Below, piece after piece: positions 41,150 through 51,682 of a DNA stretch of 64,000 nt. The notes under the pieces are model-generated. The model was not told the origin of the DNA and did no database searches. It worked only from the letters and a program-made list of their open reading frames with translations. Positions within the stretch are counted from its first letter, which is position 1, and each line of letters opens with the position of its first letter. The translations under genes were made by a program, and so were the position numbers. Source of the stretch: Aculops lycopersici (Eukaryota; Arthropoda; Arachnida; Trombidiformes; Eriophyidae); the NCBI GenBank assembly GCA_015350385.1, contig WNKI01000001.1, positions 4,582,451 to 4,646,450 of the forward strand, written 5' to 3'.

Positions 41150-41284
41150 ATGATTAGCGACACACAATTGGCTCTATTTGTAAATTTTCTAGGAGTGCTG
41201 TTGTTCATGATGGTCGTTTGGTACCATTATATCGAGTGCAATCTCATCGGAACTAGACCGCAACATGCGAAGAAAAACGTGTAG
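41150..41284 (+). CDS. OST4: OST4, oligosaccharyltransferase 4-kDa subunit
   Basis: A 44-codon ATG frame: MISDTQLALFVNFLGVLLF, then MMVVWYHYIECN and a basic tail LIGTRPQHAKKNV. It matches the animal OST4 pattern (MITDVQLAIFANxLGVxLFxLVVLYHYxxxN) nearly residue by residue. Single-pass ER membrane subunit of the N-glycosylation complex, which helps hold STT3 to its partners. Human OST4 is 37 residues; the extra ~7 C-terminal residues are cytosolic. AATAAA follows at 41290-41295. Confidence 0.93.
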   Translation: MISDTQLALFVNFLGVLLFMMVVWYHYIECNLIGTRPQHAKKNV

Positions 41285-41289
41285 ATTAC

Positions 41290-41295
41290 AATAAA
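41290..41295 (+). terminator. Poly(A) signal of OST4
   Basis: AATAAA 5 nt after the OST4 stop. Confidence 0.7.
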
Positions 41296-41388
41296 TTATC
41301 AAATATTTATTCATGTATACTAAACAACTATAGAACTCGAATAAGGATACAAAACCCGGGCTGTCCAAGAGGTCTACCTATTAAAGTA

Positions 41389-42894
41389 TCACGGACGCTT
41401 GGACATACGTTCTGCCTTCTCGGTGATCATCTGTTCATAAATTGGATATCTTCTGAATATTTTATCATTTTGCACCTTTTCCTCAAGACCAAATTCTACA
41501 ATATCGCTGCCGATAGACTTGATCAGTTCATCATCTGCTCCGAAGAGGTCGAGGGCCTCTGCTAACGCGTCATAAGTGTCAGGTTGCGGGCGGAATACCA
41601 TCGGAACATATGTTCCATAGAATGAAATTGCATCATCGAGGCTTGAGGTTGTTATGAGAAGTCGAAAATATGAATTAAGGAAATGACCTTGTCGCAACTT
41701 GTTCTTGAATAGGTGAGGATTCTTAAGAGATATTCGCAACAGCTTTTTAGCTAGTCTAAGGTTGTTCAAAATATTCGCCACTACACCCATGACGTTAGGA
41801 AGGAATTCCAAATCGGCTTCATCTCGAACCTTGACTATACTATCAGAGCTGACAATGATCTCTAAAATCTCAGGCACCATTGATCTATAAGATCGCGCAT
41901 TGTTGGCCCGACAGATAATACTGACCAACTCAGAGTATGTGGCCAATGATGGTGCTATATTCAAGGCTTTCATGTCATTCAATAGCTTGAAGGCATTGTG
42001 ACAAGTAGTCTCGTCGCAACGGAACGTTCGATAGCATTTGAGTAATGTGTTGAATATAATAAGATTAGGCTTGACTAAGTTGGCCTCCATGTGTTGAACA
42101 ATCTCATGAATAGCTTCATGAACCGTCTCGATTGAGCTATATAATCGAGGTACTGAGGCTAATAAACCCTCGTAGGCAGGTAAATACAAAGCCTTGTCAG
42201 GATGATTTGTTTTAAATTCGTCGAATATCTGCTTGGCTGTGGCATGCTCGTTAAATTTAGAGAGACCGGCTATCATGCTACTGTATATTCTAGACGGATC
42301 CGATTCATCCTTAATCTTGTTGAATATCTTGTGGGCAGTTCCAGCTGGTACCCAAGTATAATTGACTAGTTGATTTTGATGTTCAACTACATGTCCACTT
42401 ATGCCCACATCAAGGTCATCCATTAATTTCTGCTCGTTTGTATAGCAGATCATCTCGAAGAGGTCAAGAAGAGTCTTATTGCTGATTTTGTTTCCCTTCT
42501 CATTCATAGATTCGTATGCCACAAGGGCGTTCTCGATATCCATATTTTCCACACACCATTTTATGTCCTCTTCGGTGAACTCCATCTCTGGGCTAAATTT
42601 CTCTGGTGTTGCGAAGGCTTCTATTTTTGGCTCCGCTTGGTCTCTGAAGAACAATTCGGGATTCTTGTTGAATATAAATCTTGCAGCTCGTTTGCCTGAT
42701 AACTTGGATAGAATATAGTTGGATGTATCGAGTGGTCGGCGAGGGATCAAGAACATATCATCTGCTAGGATAACCGAGGGCTCCTTAGGCAAGTGATTGA
42801 CTGTTGAGGCGAGCGCCCTTAGGATATCGGTTGGTCCTCGCTCAATTCGCATAGGTATCTTGATGGCCGCTTTGGCGATCTTCGTGACACTCAT
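41389..42894 (-). CDS. PTCD3: Mitochondrial small ribosomal subunit protein mS39 (PTCD3)
   Basis: 501 residues starting at ATG 42894 (MSVTKIAKAAIKIPMRI, a basic presequence). A GTG six bases earlier extends the frame but is not a plausible start. Recognised from the ordered matches RALASTVNH, DMFLIPRR, LSGKRAARFIFNKNPELFF, VKPNLIIFNTLLKCYRTF and LNDMKALNIAPSLATYSEL, the last two being pentatricopeptide repeats. Shorter than human PTCD3 (689), mainly at the C-terminus. Binds rRNA/mRNA in the small mitoribosomal subunit. It lies 105 bp from OST4, tail-to-tail. Confidence 0.9.
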   Translation of the reverse strand: MSVTKIAKAAIKIPMRIERGPTDILRALASTVNHLPKEPSVILADDMFLIPRRPLDTSNYILSKLSGKRAARFIFNKNPELFFRDQAEPKIEAFATPEKFSPEMEFTEEDIKWCVENMDIENALVAYESMNEKGNKISNKTLLDLFEMICYTNEQKLMDDLDVGISGHVVEHQNQLVNYTWVPAGTAHKIFNKIKDESDPSRIYSSMIAGLSKFNEHATAKQIFDEFKTNHPDKALYLPAYEGLLASVPRLYSSIETVHEAIHEIVQHMEANLVKPNLIIFNTLLKCYRTFRCDETTCHNAFKLLNDMKALNIAPSLATYSELVSIICRANNARSYRSMVPEILEIIVSSDSIVKVRDEADLEFLPNVMGVVANILNNLRLAKKLLRISLKNPHLFKNKLRQGHFLNSYFRLLITTSSLDDAISFYGTYVPMVFRPQPDTYDALAEALDLFGADDELIKSIGSDIVEFGLEEKVQNDKIFRRYPIYEQMITEKAERMSKRP

Positions 42895-43612
42895 GATCAC
42901 AGTTTGAATTGAATATTGTCTAGTTTATGATATTGGAGGAGAAGTAGCGCAAGTGGGGCCATCGAGATCTAACTCTCCACATATCCACGTGTGAGTACGG
43001 ATAAAAACAAAACTTTGCAAATCGTTCGGCACTAGCCGAGCGCCTGTGTGCTTAAAAACTCTGTGCATATTTCCGAGTGCACAGCGCCTAAGGCGAAAAA
43101 GGATACCGTGGCGACATACCGGAAGCCTAGAAGGATTTCTATGAGTCAGAAATTAGTTGATCAAATTTTGGCAGAGTCGTTTGCGTAGTTTAAGATTTGT
43201 GATCGATTGCGTAGCACATTGTACTCGAATCAGCCAACATAAAGAAAGTTACTAAAATACCAACAAAAATTAAGCCTTGAGAAGATCTATGGAACCTCAC
43301 TCAAGGATTGGTAAGCTCCTCAATAAAACCGTAGTGCGACTAGATGTGATGTATCGGATCTAAGATCCATGGTGTTACTTGATACACCTGTAAGATTAAT
43401 AAAAGCAATAAATTCTTGAAGCTTCGGCTTCAGATTACGTAGTTATCTGTGGAAGTTTTTGCTACTGTACTCTCCCTCTCTTTACATTCAATTGCCTCAT
43501 CTCATGGCACATTAACATATTTACCTGATTTATTTTATAAGAAGCTCATTTATGGTAGTATGTGCTCTTGAATGTTTTGCTACCCATAAAGAATTCCTGG
43601 GAACCGAAGAAG
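42895..43612. other. Divergent intergenic region mS39 / lipase
   Basis: 718 bp without a recognised gene. An imperfect stem (CTGTGCA ... TGCACAG, about 43061-43084) is present; no known RNA family matched by eye. Confidence 0.45.
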
Positions 43613-45153
43613 ATGATGATTAAAAAACTATTGTTTTCAGTATATCTTATAGCCGGCTGCATAGTCGGCTCATGTTTAGGCCAAATTCAGAAAACACAAC
43701 ATGCTGTAAGTAATTCCTTAAACACCCGCATTGAGCTAGATGAGCTACCAGCTAGAAAAATCTTCAACTAACCTCTAGAAATCAACCACGCTTCGGACAA
43801 TAGGATGAGTTAATCAAGCAGAGAGGTTTTCTCTCGGAAACCTATCAGGTAAAGACTTCCGGAGGAGTTGTCTTGACTTTGCATCGCATCGTTAACCCGC
43901 TAGCTGATCAGTCATTGCTCAACAAGTACCCTGTGCTCTATGGTCATGGTGTTCTATACGACAGTCAATCGATGATTAGTCGCTCGGAGCATTCGAAACC
44001 CAGGAAGCCGGTTTTGGGTAAGCCAACGATAAAATATCCCGATCCAATCGACGATTCCGACGATTATTCGTTCCCCTTTATGCTTAGCAACAACAACTTT
44101 GACGTTTGGCTTTATGATGCCCGTGGTGTTAACAACGAAAATCGTAACATTTCCGCCACAATCGATCCTAGCCAGTCGAAAAAGTTTTGGGACTTCTCAT
44201 TGGACGATCAAGCTTTAGATGATTTACCAAGATTAATGGATTTTGTGCTTACTCAAACTGGATCCGAGAAATTAGTCTACGTTGGCTACAGCGAATCAAC
44301 CTGGTTCATGTTTGCCCTTCTCTCAACTCGACCTGAATATTCAAAAAAGGTTGCCGCTTTCGTTGCAATGGCACCTGTGGCTTATGTTTCCAATATTAAG
44401 GGAATGACCTTGCCATTGCTTGCAAGTATGGGCGGCATAACGCCAGAGTTTGTGCACACTAGTTTCTTACCAATGCCAGTTATTGAGACTGTGGACCTAT
44501 CATTGAAGACCCTATGTGCTCCAGGTATCAGTAAGCTCTTTTGCTCGCCTGTAGTTAACAGCATTGGTGGCCAGGGTTCAGGCGAAATGGCGCCAGATTT
44601 CTTTGTACAATTCTTCAAATCTACCTCCCTCAAGGCATTCAAGCACTTCTTCCAACTATATATGTCCAAGAGATTTGCAATGTACGACTATGGGCATCAA
44701 GGAAACATTAACTTTTATGGTTCGCCACGCTCACCGGACTACGATTTAAACAAGGTCACTTCGGATAGGATCATTCTAGTTCGTGGACTCTCTGACTTCC
44801 TCTCTGATCCCACAGATCAGTTGCGTATCGTTAGGGAGCTTGGTACAAAGCCATACCTGGACATCGTGATTCCCGAGTATAATCATTTCGACTTCATCGA
44901 CGGCAAAAATTTGACCAAACGCGTCAATGAGCCAGCATTGCTCGCTATCTACGAGCTCATGTACAAGGATGGACCCAATGTACTCAAGTCACCGGCTCAA
45001 TTTCAAATTACCGAAACAAATCGTCTACTATATGAAAGACAGTCTGTCGAGGGTGTTGATACAGACGCACCTGCTCGACGAGTGGCCAGGCCACCGGAGA
45101 CTTTGGGTTTGTTTGGTTTCCAGCGAGATTTTGTGCAAAATTTATTAGGTTAA
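43613..45153 (+). CDS. Secreted acid lipase (AB-hydrolase, gastric/lysosomal lipase family), 2 exons
   Basis: Exon 1 43613-43705 encodes MMIKKLLFSVYLIAGCIVGS (signal peptide). The intron is 43706-43803 (98 nt, GTAAGT...AATAG). Exon 2 43804-45153 continues DELIKQRGFLSETYQVKTSG and LTLHRIVNP, the usual N-terminus of this family. 480 residues in all. The catalytic triad can be placed as Ser194 (GYSES), Asp362 (SDFLSDP) and His392 (YNHFDF). GHGVLYDS and NNFDVWLYDARGVN are family signatures. The nucleophile elbow is unusual: GxSxS instead of GHSQG. Likely digestive or storage triacylglycerol/cholesteryl ester hydrolysis. Confidence 0.9.
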
Positions 45154-45198
45154 GTCAGACTTATAAAATCAACCTGTTCGATCATAAATGTGAGGAAT

Positions 45199-45204
45199 AA
45201 TAAA
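45199..45204 (+). terminator. Poly(A) signal of the lipase gene
   Basis: AATAAA 46 nt after the stop, within the 117-bp gap to the convergent PHD gene. Confidence 0.65.
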
Positions 45205-45270
45205 TAGTCGAATTGGTGTTATAGTTTCTCTATGCTCGAGTTGGTTTAAATGTGTAAATTATTTCACAAC

Positions 45271-46904
45271 CTATGGTTGTTTTGGCAAGTTATCGAATCT
45301 CTCACGATACTTCCTCACACTCTCAGATATCTGTTGTATTTCTTGTCGCAAGTCCATGTTAACCTCTCTAAACTTAGGATCCATTACAATCGATTCAACA
45401 GAAAGAGGTTCTGAGCTCCGTGTTTTGATTGTTTGAATGGCAAATATTAATAGAGCCAGTTGAATGAGATCACACCTTCGCTCCATCTCCCGAAGCATAT
45501 AGCGTATGTTGAGTTTCAAATTAACCTTCATTCGATCGACAAAGTACAAATTATCCGGCAAATTAGATCTATTTTCTTCTTCATCCGGTGACCAATGTGG
45601 ATGAGACCATATCCTCAATTCTGAATCGTATTGAACAGCAGTTAGAAGTCTCCACTTCGCGGTTAGACTGTTCAAGACTCGCTTTAGTTGATTTGTTGCA
45701 TTTGCTAGCTCCTGTCGGGTGAAGAAGCCGTTCTCTGTTGCTTCGGTTATTTTCTCAAGATCAGAGCCGAATCTTTCCCTCAAACTCTGTATGGCCTCAA
45801 ATTTGTTTGAGTATTTGTCGCTGACAGTCAGTTGATACAAAGACTTTCTAGCTTCACCCGGAGGATAGGTACAATTTGCACAAATGTAACCTTCGTAGGC
45901 ATCATCTTCGGTGCCGACATTGATACAATGGCCGTGTTGCCAAGTGGAACATTTCTCGCATTCGACCATCACTCCAATATCATCGTCAACTCCACAGACA
46001 CACTTGATTCCAGAATCCTCTTGTTTGTTCTGAGAAATAACCATAATTTCCATCTTCTGGGATCCATTGTCATCCTCACTCGAGTTAAAACTTGTATTAG
46101 CTGTGGAAGAGTCATTGTTTGTTGTCGACGAGGCAGTTGAGTGGGTGGATCTATCTAACTGGGGGGTCGGTGGCGGTGGTGGGGCTAGAAGGCTGATATC
46201 ACGAGAGGTTCCATGTTTAGACGCCTTGTCTTGGGGTAGACTGTTTTGTTTGCTTTGATGCTGTTTTGGTGATGTATTCACGGTTTTTGGAAAGGGTAGC
46301 TTGACTTTTAATTTGACAGGCGATACCTTCTTGGACGGGCTCAAGTTTGAGTCCATCGTAGAGTCGCTAACCCTTGTAGATTCTTTATCCAGTTCCATAC
46401 TTGGAACGGGTGAGATGAGATTCTTGTTCTTCTTTTTTGCTGAGAAAGATGGTAATTTGATCTTAGCGATCTTAACTTCGCTCAGGCCACTCTTGAATGG
46501 TTTTTCTTTGGTAGATTGCATATGTGATCGCTTTAGTTTGGGCAGTTTGACCTTTAATGGTTCCCTTAGTGGTAGCTTCATCTTGTTGCTGGCCTTACTC
46601 ATTGGAACTATATTTTGATTTGTTGCTGATGAAATCCGATCAAATTGTCCGTGATCGGAAGCAAGATTCGAGTTAGCTTCTATGGAGTGTGAATTGTCCG
46701 AACTGAATCGATTCGGAGCCTTAGAAAGACGCCTGGTTCTAGTTGGTGTCATGGTTGATCTTTCGTGAAGGAGGTTCATTCGATTTATTTGAAAGGTATC
46801 TGTAGTCTGAACTCCTCGAGACTTGATATCCAACTGAGATCTAGGATGTTAGTTAAAGAATATGAACTTTAACTTTTATATTATAAATTTACCACGTGTG
46901 GCAT
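45271..46904 (-). CDS. PHD-finger protein, PHF20/MBD-R2-like (2 exons)
   Basis: Main exon 45271-46833 opens with a TTG, so a start must lie upstream. ATG CCA CAC GTG at 46893-46904 followed by GTAAAT, with a 59-nt intron (46834-46892) ending ATCTCAG, gives MPHV joined in frame to LDIKSRGVQ (524 residues). Failing this, the first ATG is at 46779. The N-terminal half is Lys/Ser/Pro-rich with repeated KVKLP-type motifs. The PHD finger is IKCVCGVDDDIGVMVECEKC with WQHGHCIN and YICANC. Downstream LKRVLNSLTAKWRLL and LRIWSHPHW resemble the segment after the PHD of PHF20/MBD-R2, NSL histone acetyltransferase subunits. Tudor and MBD/THAP domains of those proteins are absent, so the family call is tentative. 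Confidence 0.65.
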
Positions 46905-47385
46905 TCGAACGAATAGAGAGATATGATCTTTAGCTATTTGACGTTATTATTATAAGATACATTGAGGTAAATTTCTAATATGGATATGTTATTATTTGTC
47001 TCGACTGGCCGACATGTGTTTCGCGCGTTCCCCGCGATAGCGTACTTGAAATCACGTTGCGCCACACATACCGCATGGATATTTCATGAATTCTCCTGGG
47101 CAATCTAAAAGTGAGTCAGCAAACAAACAATATCAATATTGAAGTCTACAACCAAAACCAATACCAAACAAACCCGAACTCTAACCAGACGTTAAACGGA
47201 AGGAAAGCAAACAAATGAACCTATGTAGAGAGGCTACAACTACAAACGTCAATTATCTATAGACATCTTGGTTGATGTTGATGATAATGATTATGTAGCT
47301 ATTGTTGACTTAATTTGTTCGACTCACATTTGCAGCCTTAAAACTTTTTGATTGCAAGGATATTCCTGGTGGTTTGCTTGGGAAT
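46905..47385. other. Intergenic, nothing recognised
   Basis: AT-rich stretch between two minus-strand genes; promoter of the PHD gene. Confidence 0.5.
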
Positions 47386-48972
47386 CTATGAATCCGAGTA
47401 AATCTTCATCTTTCCTTGAATGCCCTTCAGCTCAAACTTGGCTCTAATTTTCTCCAATCTCTTATCTCTCAACTCACGCCAATCGCCCTTAAAGTTGTCA
47501 GTCGGTGCAAGTTGGTGCTGCGGTCTTAGAGTAGCCATCAAGGCATAAACGGAAAACCAAACAAAGACTGCACTCAGAGCTATACCAGCGATACAACTGA
47601 ATGCCAGGCCAACCTTGCGACTGAGAAAGAAGGAACCGAATTGCATGTAAGTGTCGCCGTTATCTGATATCAATTTGGTTGGACTATATTGACCACCATT
47701 GTAGGTTTTGCCACCGAATGCAACCTTCGAGTCAATGCCGTTTTCCTCCCTGACCAGCGATTCAATGAACCTGTCCATGGCCGACTGTCTGATTGCATCC
47801 AAGTCGACATGACGTTCAACAAACTTCTTTATAGTTTCACGTCCCTTCCTCAGCATGTTCACAAACGGATTCTTTTTGCTTTTAATTAATTTCAACACCT
47901 CCGGAGAGACTTCATCGAATGTGTCGCCCTTGTAGTCGATCTTCTCGACAAAGTCACCCGAAGACTCCACTTGTTTCGGTGGTGTGCCATACTTGATTAG
48001 AATTGGCTCGACTAAATCAGCATTCTCAGCCAACATTGGGTTGGTCAGCAGAATGCCTTGACAGAGTTGCGCGGTGGCAAGCCAGCACTTCCGCAACTTG
48101 ATCTCCTTGGTCACAGTGCCTGAGTCCTTCTCATCACTTGAAACATCCGTTCCAATTTGAGCAAGCAGAGAGATTGGATTAAATAGTGCCGTGTAATATG
48201 GCTTACGCGAGTGGCAATCTGATTTCAATCCATTGATCTTGTCTAAAACATTCGATGAAACCTTTAAATCATAGTAAAATTCTGACTTGCCAAACTTGAC
48301 CACTGGCATGTAGTCCTCAACATGCTGAAACTGGTCCATAAACTTCCCAATATCCTCAAGATTCTTATCCTCATCAGTGAACTCACTAACAGGTGGCAAA
48401 TACTTCTCTAAGATCACAGAACAATCTTGATGTCGCTGAGCATCAGCAATCCTCTCGTTCAATTTCGACTTACAGGTGATGGCAACTTGGTGGGAAAAGA
48501 TTGAAAAGAACCAAGCAACATACGAGGACTTTGAGCCTAAAGCCTTCTCAACTTCGTCCTCATCCTCAGCTTCCGGCTTCTTTTCTCCATCTTTCTTCTT
48601 CTCTCCATCCTGCTTTGGGTTCGTCAGGTACTTATCGTGGAAATCCACCAATCGTTCTACATAGTCAGTTTGACACACCCCTTTGTGTCTATCAGCAACA
48701 ATGGTCTCCAACTCGCGCAAGGCGGGATCAAGATCGTAACACTTTTTAGCCCTTCTATTATTACTGAAAAAACCAGCGCTTGGTCTTTCCGACGAGGAAG
48801 TCCATTTCTTGTAGTGAGAAATGAATTGCTCAAATTTTTCAATCGAATCTATATTTCTTAGCTTCTCTTTGCATTCTTTGATCACATGATCGGCAGACTC
48901 ATCGGCTGAGGCTGTGTAGAGCAAGGCGCTCAACAAGCCCATCAATAGGTAGCAGTATCTTATAGATGACAT
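47386..48972 (-). CDS. Type I membrane protein of unknown function
   Basis: 528 residues. Signal peptide MSSIRYCYLLMGLLSALLYT; lumenal/extracellular part of about 420 residues with roughly eight scattered cysteines and a Lys/Glu/Asp linker (GEKKKDGEKKPEAEDEDEVE). One membrane helix near residue 455-483 (VGLAFSCIAGIALSAVFVWF) and a basic cytosolic tail of ~45 residues (DKRLEKIRAKFELKG). No family recognised. Could be an arthropod-specific secretory-pathway or surface protein. Confidence 0.8.
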   Translation of the reverse strand: MSSIRYCYLLMGLLSALLYTASADESADHVIKECKEKLRNIDSIEKFEQFISHYKKWTSSSERPSAGFFSNNRRAKKCYDLDPALRELETIVADRHKGVCQTDYVERLVDFHDKYLTNPKQDGEKKKDGEKKPEAEDEDEVEKALGSKSSYVAWFFSIFSHQVAITCKSKLNERIADAQRHQDCSVILEKYLPPVSEFTDEDKNLEDIGKFMDQFQHVEDYMPVVKFGKSEFYYDLKVSSNVLDKINGLKSDCHSRKPYYTALFNPISLLAQIGTDVSSDEKDSGTVTKEIKLRKCWLATAQLCQGILLTNPMLAENADLVEPILIKYGTPPKQVESSGDFVEKIDYKGDTFDEVSPEVLKLIKSKKNPFVNMLRKGRETIKKFVERHVDLDAIRQSAMDRFIESLVREENGIDSKVAFGGKTYNGGQYSPTKLISDNGDTYMQFGSFFLSRKVGLAFSCIAGIALSAVFVWFSVYALMATLRPQHQLAPTDNFKGDWRELRDKRLEKIRAKFELKGIQGKMKIYSDS

Positions 48973-49360
48973 CTTGTGATTGTTTATATGCTATATTGCA
49001 ATGGATTTTTCTTGACCAGTAGATCAAATCAGACGAATATTTCTTGGACACTCTTGCATCGAGGCGAGCATCGAAGAGATCTGATAGTTTTTCGTGATAA
49101 ATCCTTCCGCCCATCTGTTGCATTGCAAACCCTATTTTTAGGCTTCAACCGCTAACTGGAGACATCAGGAGAGTTTCCGACGCGGTTAGCACGGTATATT
49201 CTCACTCGTTCTGTAGTCGCTGTTGTCTGACTAGCTAACATCTGCATGAGAAAACTAACTGATTTCCATTTTTTGGAGAAAGGGAATGTCAATGATAAAT
49301 AGACAGCACATGTCAAGCTATTCTTGTTTTGTTTCTATGGGTGATAAAAGTTTTTTAGAT
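48973..49360. other. Intergenic, nothing recognised
   Basis: 388 bp of promoter for the membrane protein and 3' flank of the kinesin gene. Confidence 0.5.
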
Positions 49361-51682
49361 TTATTGAGACGCATCAAAAGTGATATTACTTTGTTCTGGT
49401 GTATAGTTGTTGAGTGATACTAGATTCTTGGATAGTCTTCGACTGTGAACTGTGTTATTGTTCCTAAATGGGGTAAGGAAGTTGAGGCTAAAATGGTCAT
49501 GCACACTGGATAATTTAGTTAGTGGCACATCGTCATTATTGTTCTCCATTGCGTATTTGTCATCCTTCCAAATGACACTCTTTTTGCCCTCCAGCTTCTT
49601 GTACAGTTGATTGAGTTTCGACTCAAGAGAGTCACTGAATCCTCCTCGTCCTCGAGTTATAGCGTGAGTATACCGGATAACATTAACAGCTTCTAATAGC
49701 AGATTCTCAGTAGCCATCATTCTATTGTAACCACATTGGGCTAGATCATATGCATGCTGTTCACCAAACTTCTTTTCATCTAGCTCCTGAGTTCGCTCCT
49801 TTTCCATGATGAATGGCTCAATAATCTGGTCAAAGTCCGTTGCTGGTCCATAACCTTTGAGTTCGAACTCGGTGGTCATGCTAGAGATCACATCTCTAAT
49901 TCGCATTTCGTTTAACTTCATCTTCTCGAGTAGATTTCTTCGTTCCTGCTCAAAGAAATCCAATTGCGCTTTGAGAGCCTGAGATTGTTCACTGTTACCT
50001 AGAGTGTTGGTGATTCCTTGTGCAATGAGTAAAGTGGTGTTACCGTTCATCCTGGGCACCTCGCCATGAATGACCTGTTGTCGAGCCTCATCCAATCTCT
50101 TGAATGAGAGTCGCAACTCGTTCATCCTAAACTTGGATTCGTAGCGCAATATCTCTAGTTTTATCTCAGCTCTCTCCTCGTACAATGATTCTAATTCGTG
50201 TCTGAATCTCGAATCGCTCAAGAATGTTGACTTGTCCAGGCTTGATGAGGAGTTTGTGAAAGTAAGATGGGGATTGTATCTGTTCTGACTCTCTACGGCT
50301 GCTCTCTGCTGCTGTGCTTGCATGGTATTGTATCGATTCTTCAGTTCTTCGAGTTCTATCTTAAGCTGGTCATTGTGATTCTGTAGCATACCAATCTGCT
50401 TGTTCTGGTTCTCAATAATCATACCATAGTTCTTCGGCTGAACAGCCACGTCGGTAAAGTTTCTTCCCGGCCTTAGTTTGATGCATTTGGCTCTAGAGGC
50501 ATATGCTAAGGTGTTTTGGGTATCGTCGTAATGATTGTGGTTTTGGCATACGGTTGCGATCATTGCAGTTCTGCATTTACCTCCCAATGAATCTCTAAGG
50601 AGTCTAGTTAACTTGGAGTTTCTATATGGTATATGCCTGTGAGTAGATCGTGGGTCAGCCAGGGCATTGATGCAGTTGCCTAGAGCCAACAAGGACTTGT
50701 TGATGTTGCCTCCTTCCCGCAATAACTTTTTGCTTCTATCATGCTTGTTAGCCTCAGAAGCTCGCTCTGAACCAGCCAGATCAATAAGAGACATCTTACT
50801 AGTTTGGAGCTCATATTCAGCTCCACTGTTGTCACCATTGATGATTCTAGTTCTTCTTGTGAGTAATATTTGGAAAATAGCATGAGATCTACTCGAGTCA
50901 GCGTTAGCGCCTGTCGGTTGCTGAGCTCTTTTCCTATTTCCGGCCGCCAGCAAGGCAATCAATTCTTCCGCGTTCGTTGGTGTGTGATAGGTAAGATCTG
51001 GTATGGTTAATCCGCCGCCTGGTGTCTCGCGAACGGGTAAATTAAATTCGTCGTGTGGAAACAATTGTTGTCTGGCTCGGCATCGTTCGGGTGTTGTCCT
51101 AAGACGTTTGTTACCACAGTTGATATAGTTTCTTGGTTCCTGGTCGTCGCCAGCGAATGGCACCAGAAGATCACGAATTTTTTCATTATAAATCTCAAAA
51201 TAGCATATCCTAAGCTGAGCTGGCAGAGGGTCAATTTCACTGATTGTGGTTAGTTTTCCAAACAAATCCTTGGATGTGTAATAGATTACCCCAGGGCATT
51301 GGTTGCGTAGTGAGCCGAGCATGGTGTGAGTTTTTCCAGATCCAGTTGCACCATAAGCGAAAACGGAACAATTTAAACCATTTATTGTTGCATCTATCAT
51401 AGGTTTTGTAACTGTTTCATAAATGTGATAGTTTGTAGCGTTTGGATCAAAAACCTTATCGAAGGTATAGGAGGAGTTTTTCTTCTTCTTTGCACCAATT
51501 TTCTTGTACTCGTGTCCATGATAGTAGTACTTGTCAGTTGGTTCATCCTCAGCATCCCTTGGGTCAAAAATAAGAGTTTTATCATCCACTATATCGATGA
51601 TTGGCCGCTCGTCGATCGTAGGCTTGACCCTCACGTAAACCGCAAGGCGCGAGGCGGACTTAGTGACTGGAGTGGTGGACAT
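49361..51682 (-). CDS. Kinesin-8-type motor (KIF18/Klp67A-like)
   Basis: 773 residues from ATG 51682 (MSTTPVTKSASRLAVYVRVKP); upstream codons are open but lack an ATG. The motor domain (about 10-390) has the P-loop YGATGSGKT (109-117), switch I NADSSRSHAIF, switch II DLAGSERA, and HIPYRNSKLTRLLRDSLGG. A Lys-rich loop-2 (KKIGAKKKKNSS) and the sequence FVFD-like YTFDKVFDPNAT plus GLNCSVFAYGATG match kinesin-8 (KIF18A). Neck and coiled coils follow (about 400-640), then a disordered tail. Kinesin-8s are plus-end motors that limit spindle microtubule length. A PTGANADSS switch I segment and insertion-rich loop 5-8 region are lineage quirks. The TAA stop overlaps AATAAA. Confidence 0.88.
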   Translation of the reverse strand: MSTTPVTKSASRLAVYVRVKPTIDERPIIDIVDDKTLIFDPRDAEDEPTDKYYYHGHEYKKIGAKKKKNSSYTFDKVFDPNATNYHIYETVTKPMIDATINGLNCSVFAYGATGSGKTHTMLGSLRNQCPGVIYYTSKDLFGKLTTISEIDPLPAQLRICYFEIYNEKIRDLLVPFAGDDQEPRNYINCGNKRLRTTPERCRARQQLFPHDEFNLPVRETPGGGLTIPDLTYHTPTNAEELIALLAAGNRKRAQQPTGANADSSRSHAIFQILLTRRTRIINGDNSGAEYELQTSKMSLIDLAGSERASEANKHDRSKKLLREGGNINKSLLALGNCINALADPRSTHRHIPYRNSKLTRLLRDSLGGKCRTAMIATVCQNHNHYDDTQNTLAYASRAKCIKLRPGRNFTDVAVQPKNYGMIIENQNKQIGMLQNHNDQLKIELEELKNRYNTMQAQQQRAAVESQNRYNPHLTFTNSSSSLDKSTFLSDSRFRHELESLYEERAEIKLEILRYESKFRMNELRLSFKRLDEARQQVIHGEVPRMNGNTTLLIAQGITNTLGNSEQSQALKAQLDFFEQERRNLLEKMKLNEMRIRDVISSMTTEFELKGYGPATDFDQIIEPFIMEKERTQELDEKKFGEQHAYDLAQCGYNRMMATENLLLEAVNVIRYTHAITRGRGGFSDSLESKLNQLYKKLEGKKSVIWKDDKYAMENNNDDVPLTKLSSVHDHFSLNFLTPFRNNNTVHSRRLSKNLVSLNNYTPEQSNITFDASQ

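Noticed and set aside
43020..43110. Possible small structured RNA (CTGTGCA/TGCACAG stem)
   Set aside because: Stem is short and no known RNA family signature was found.
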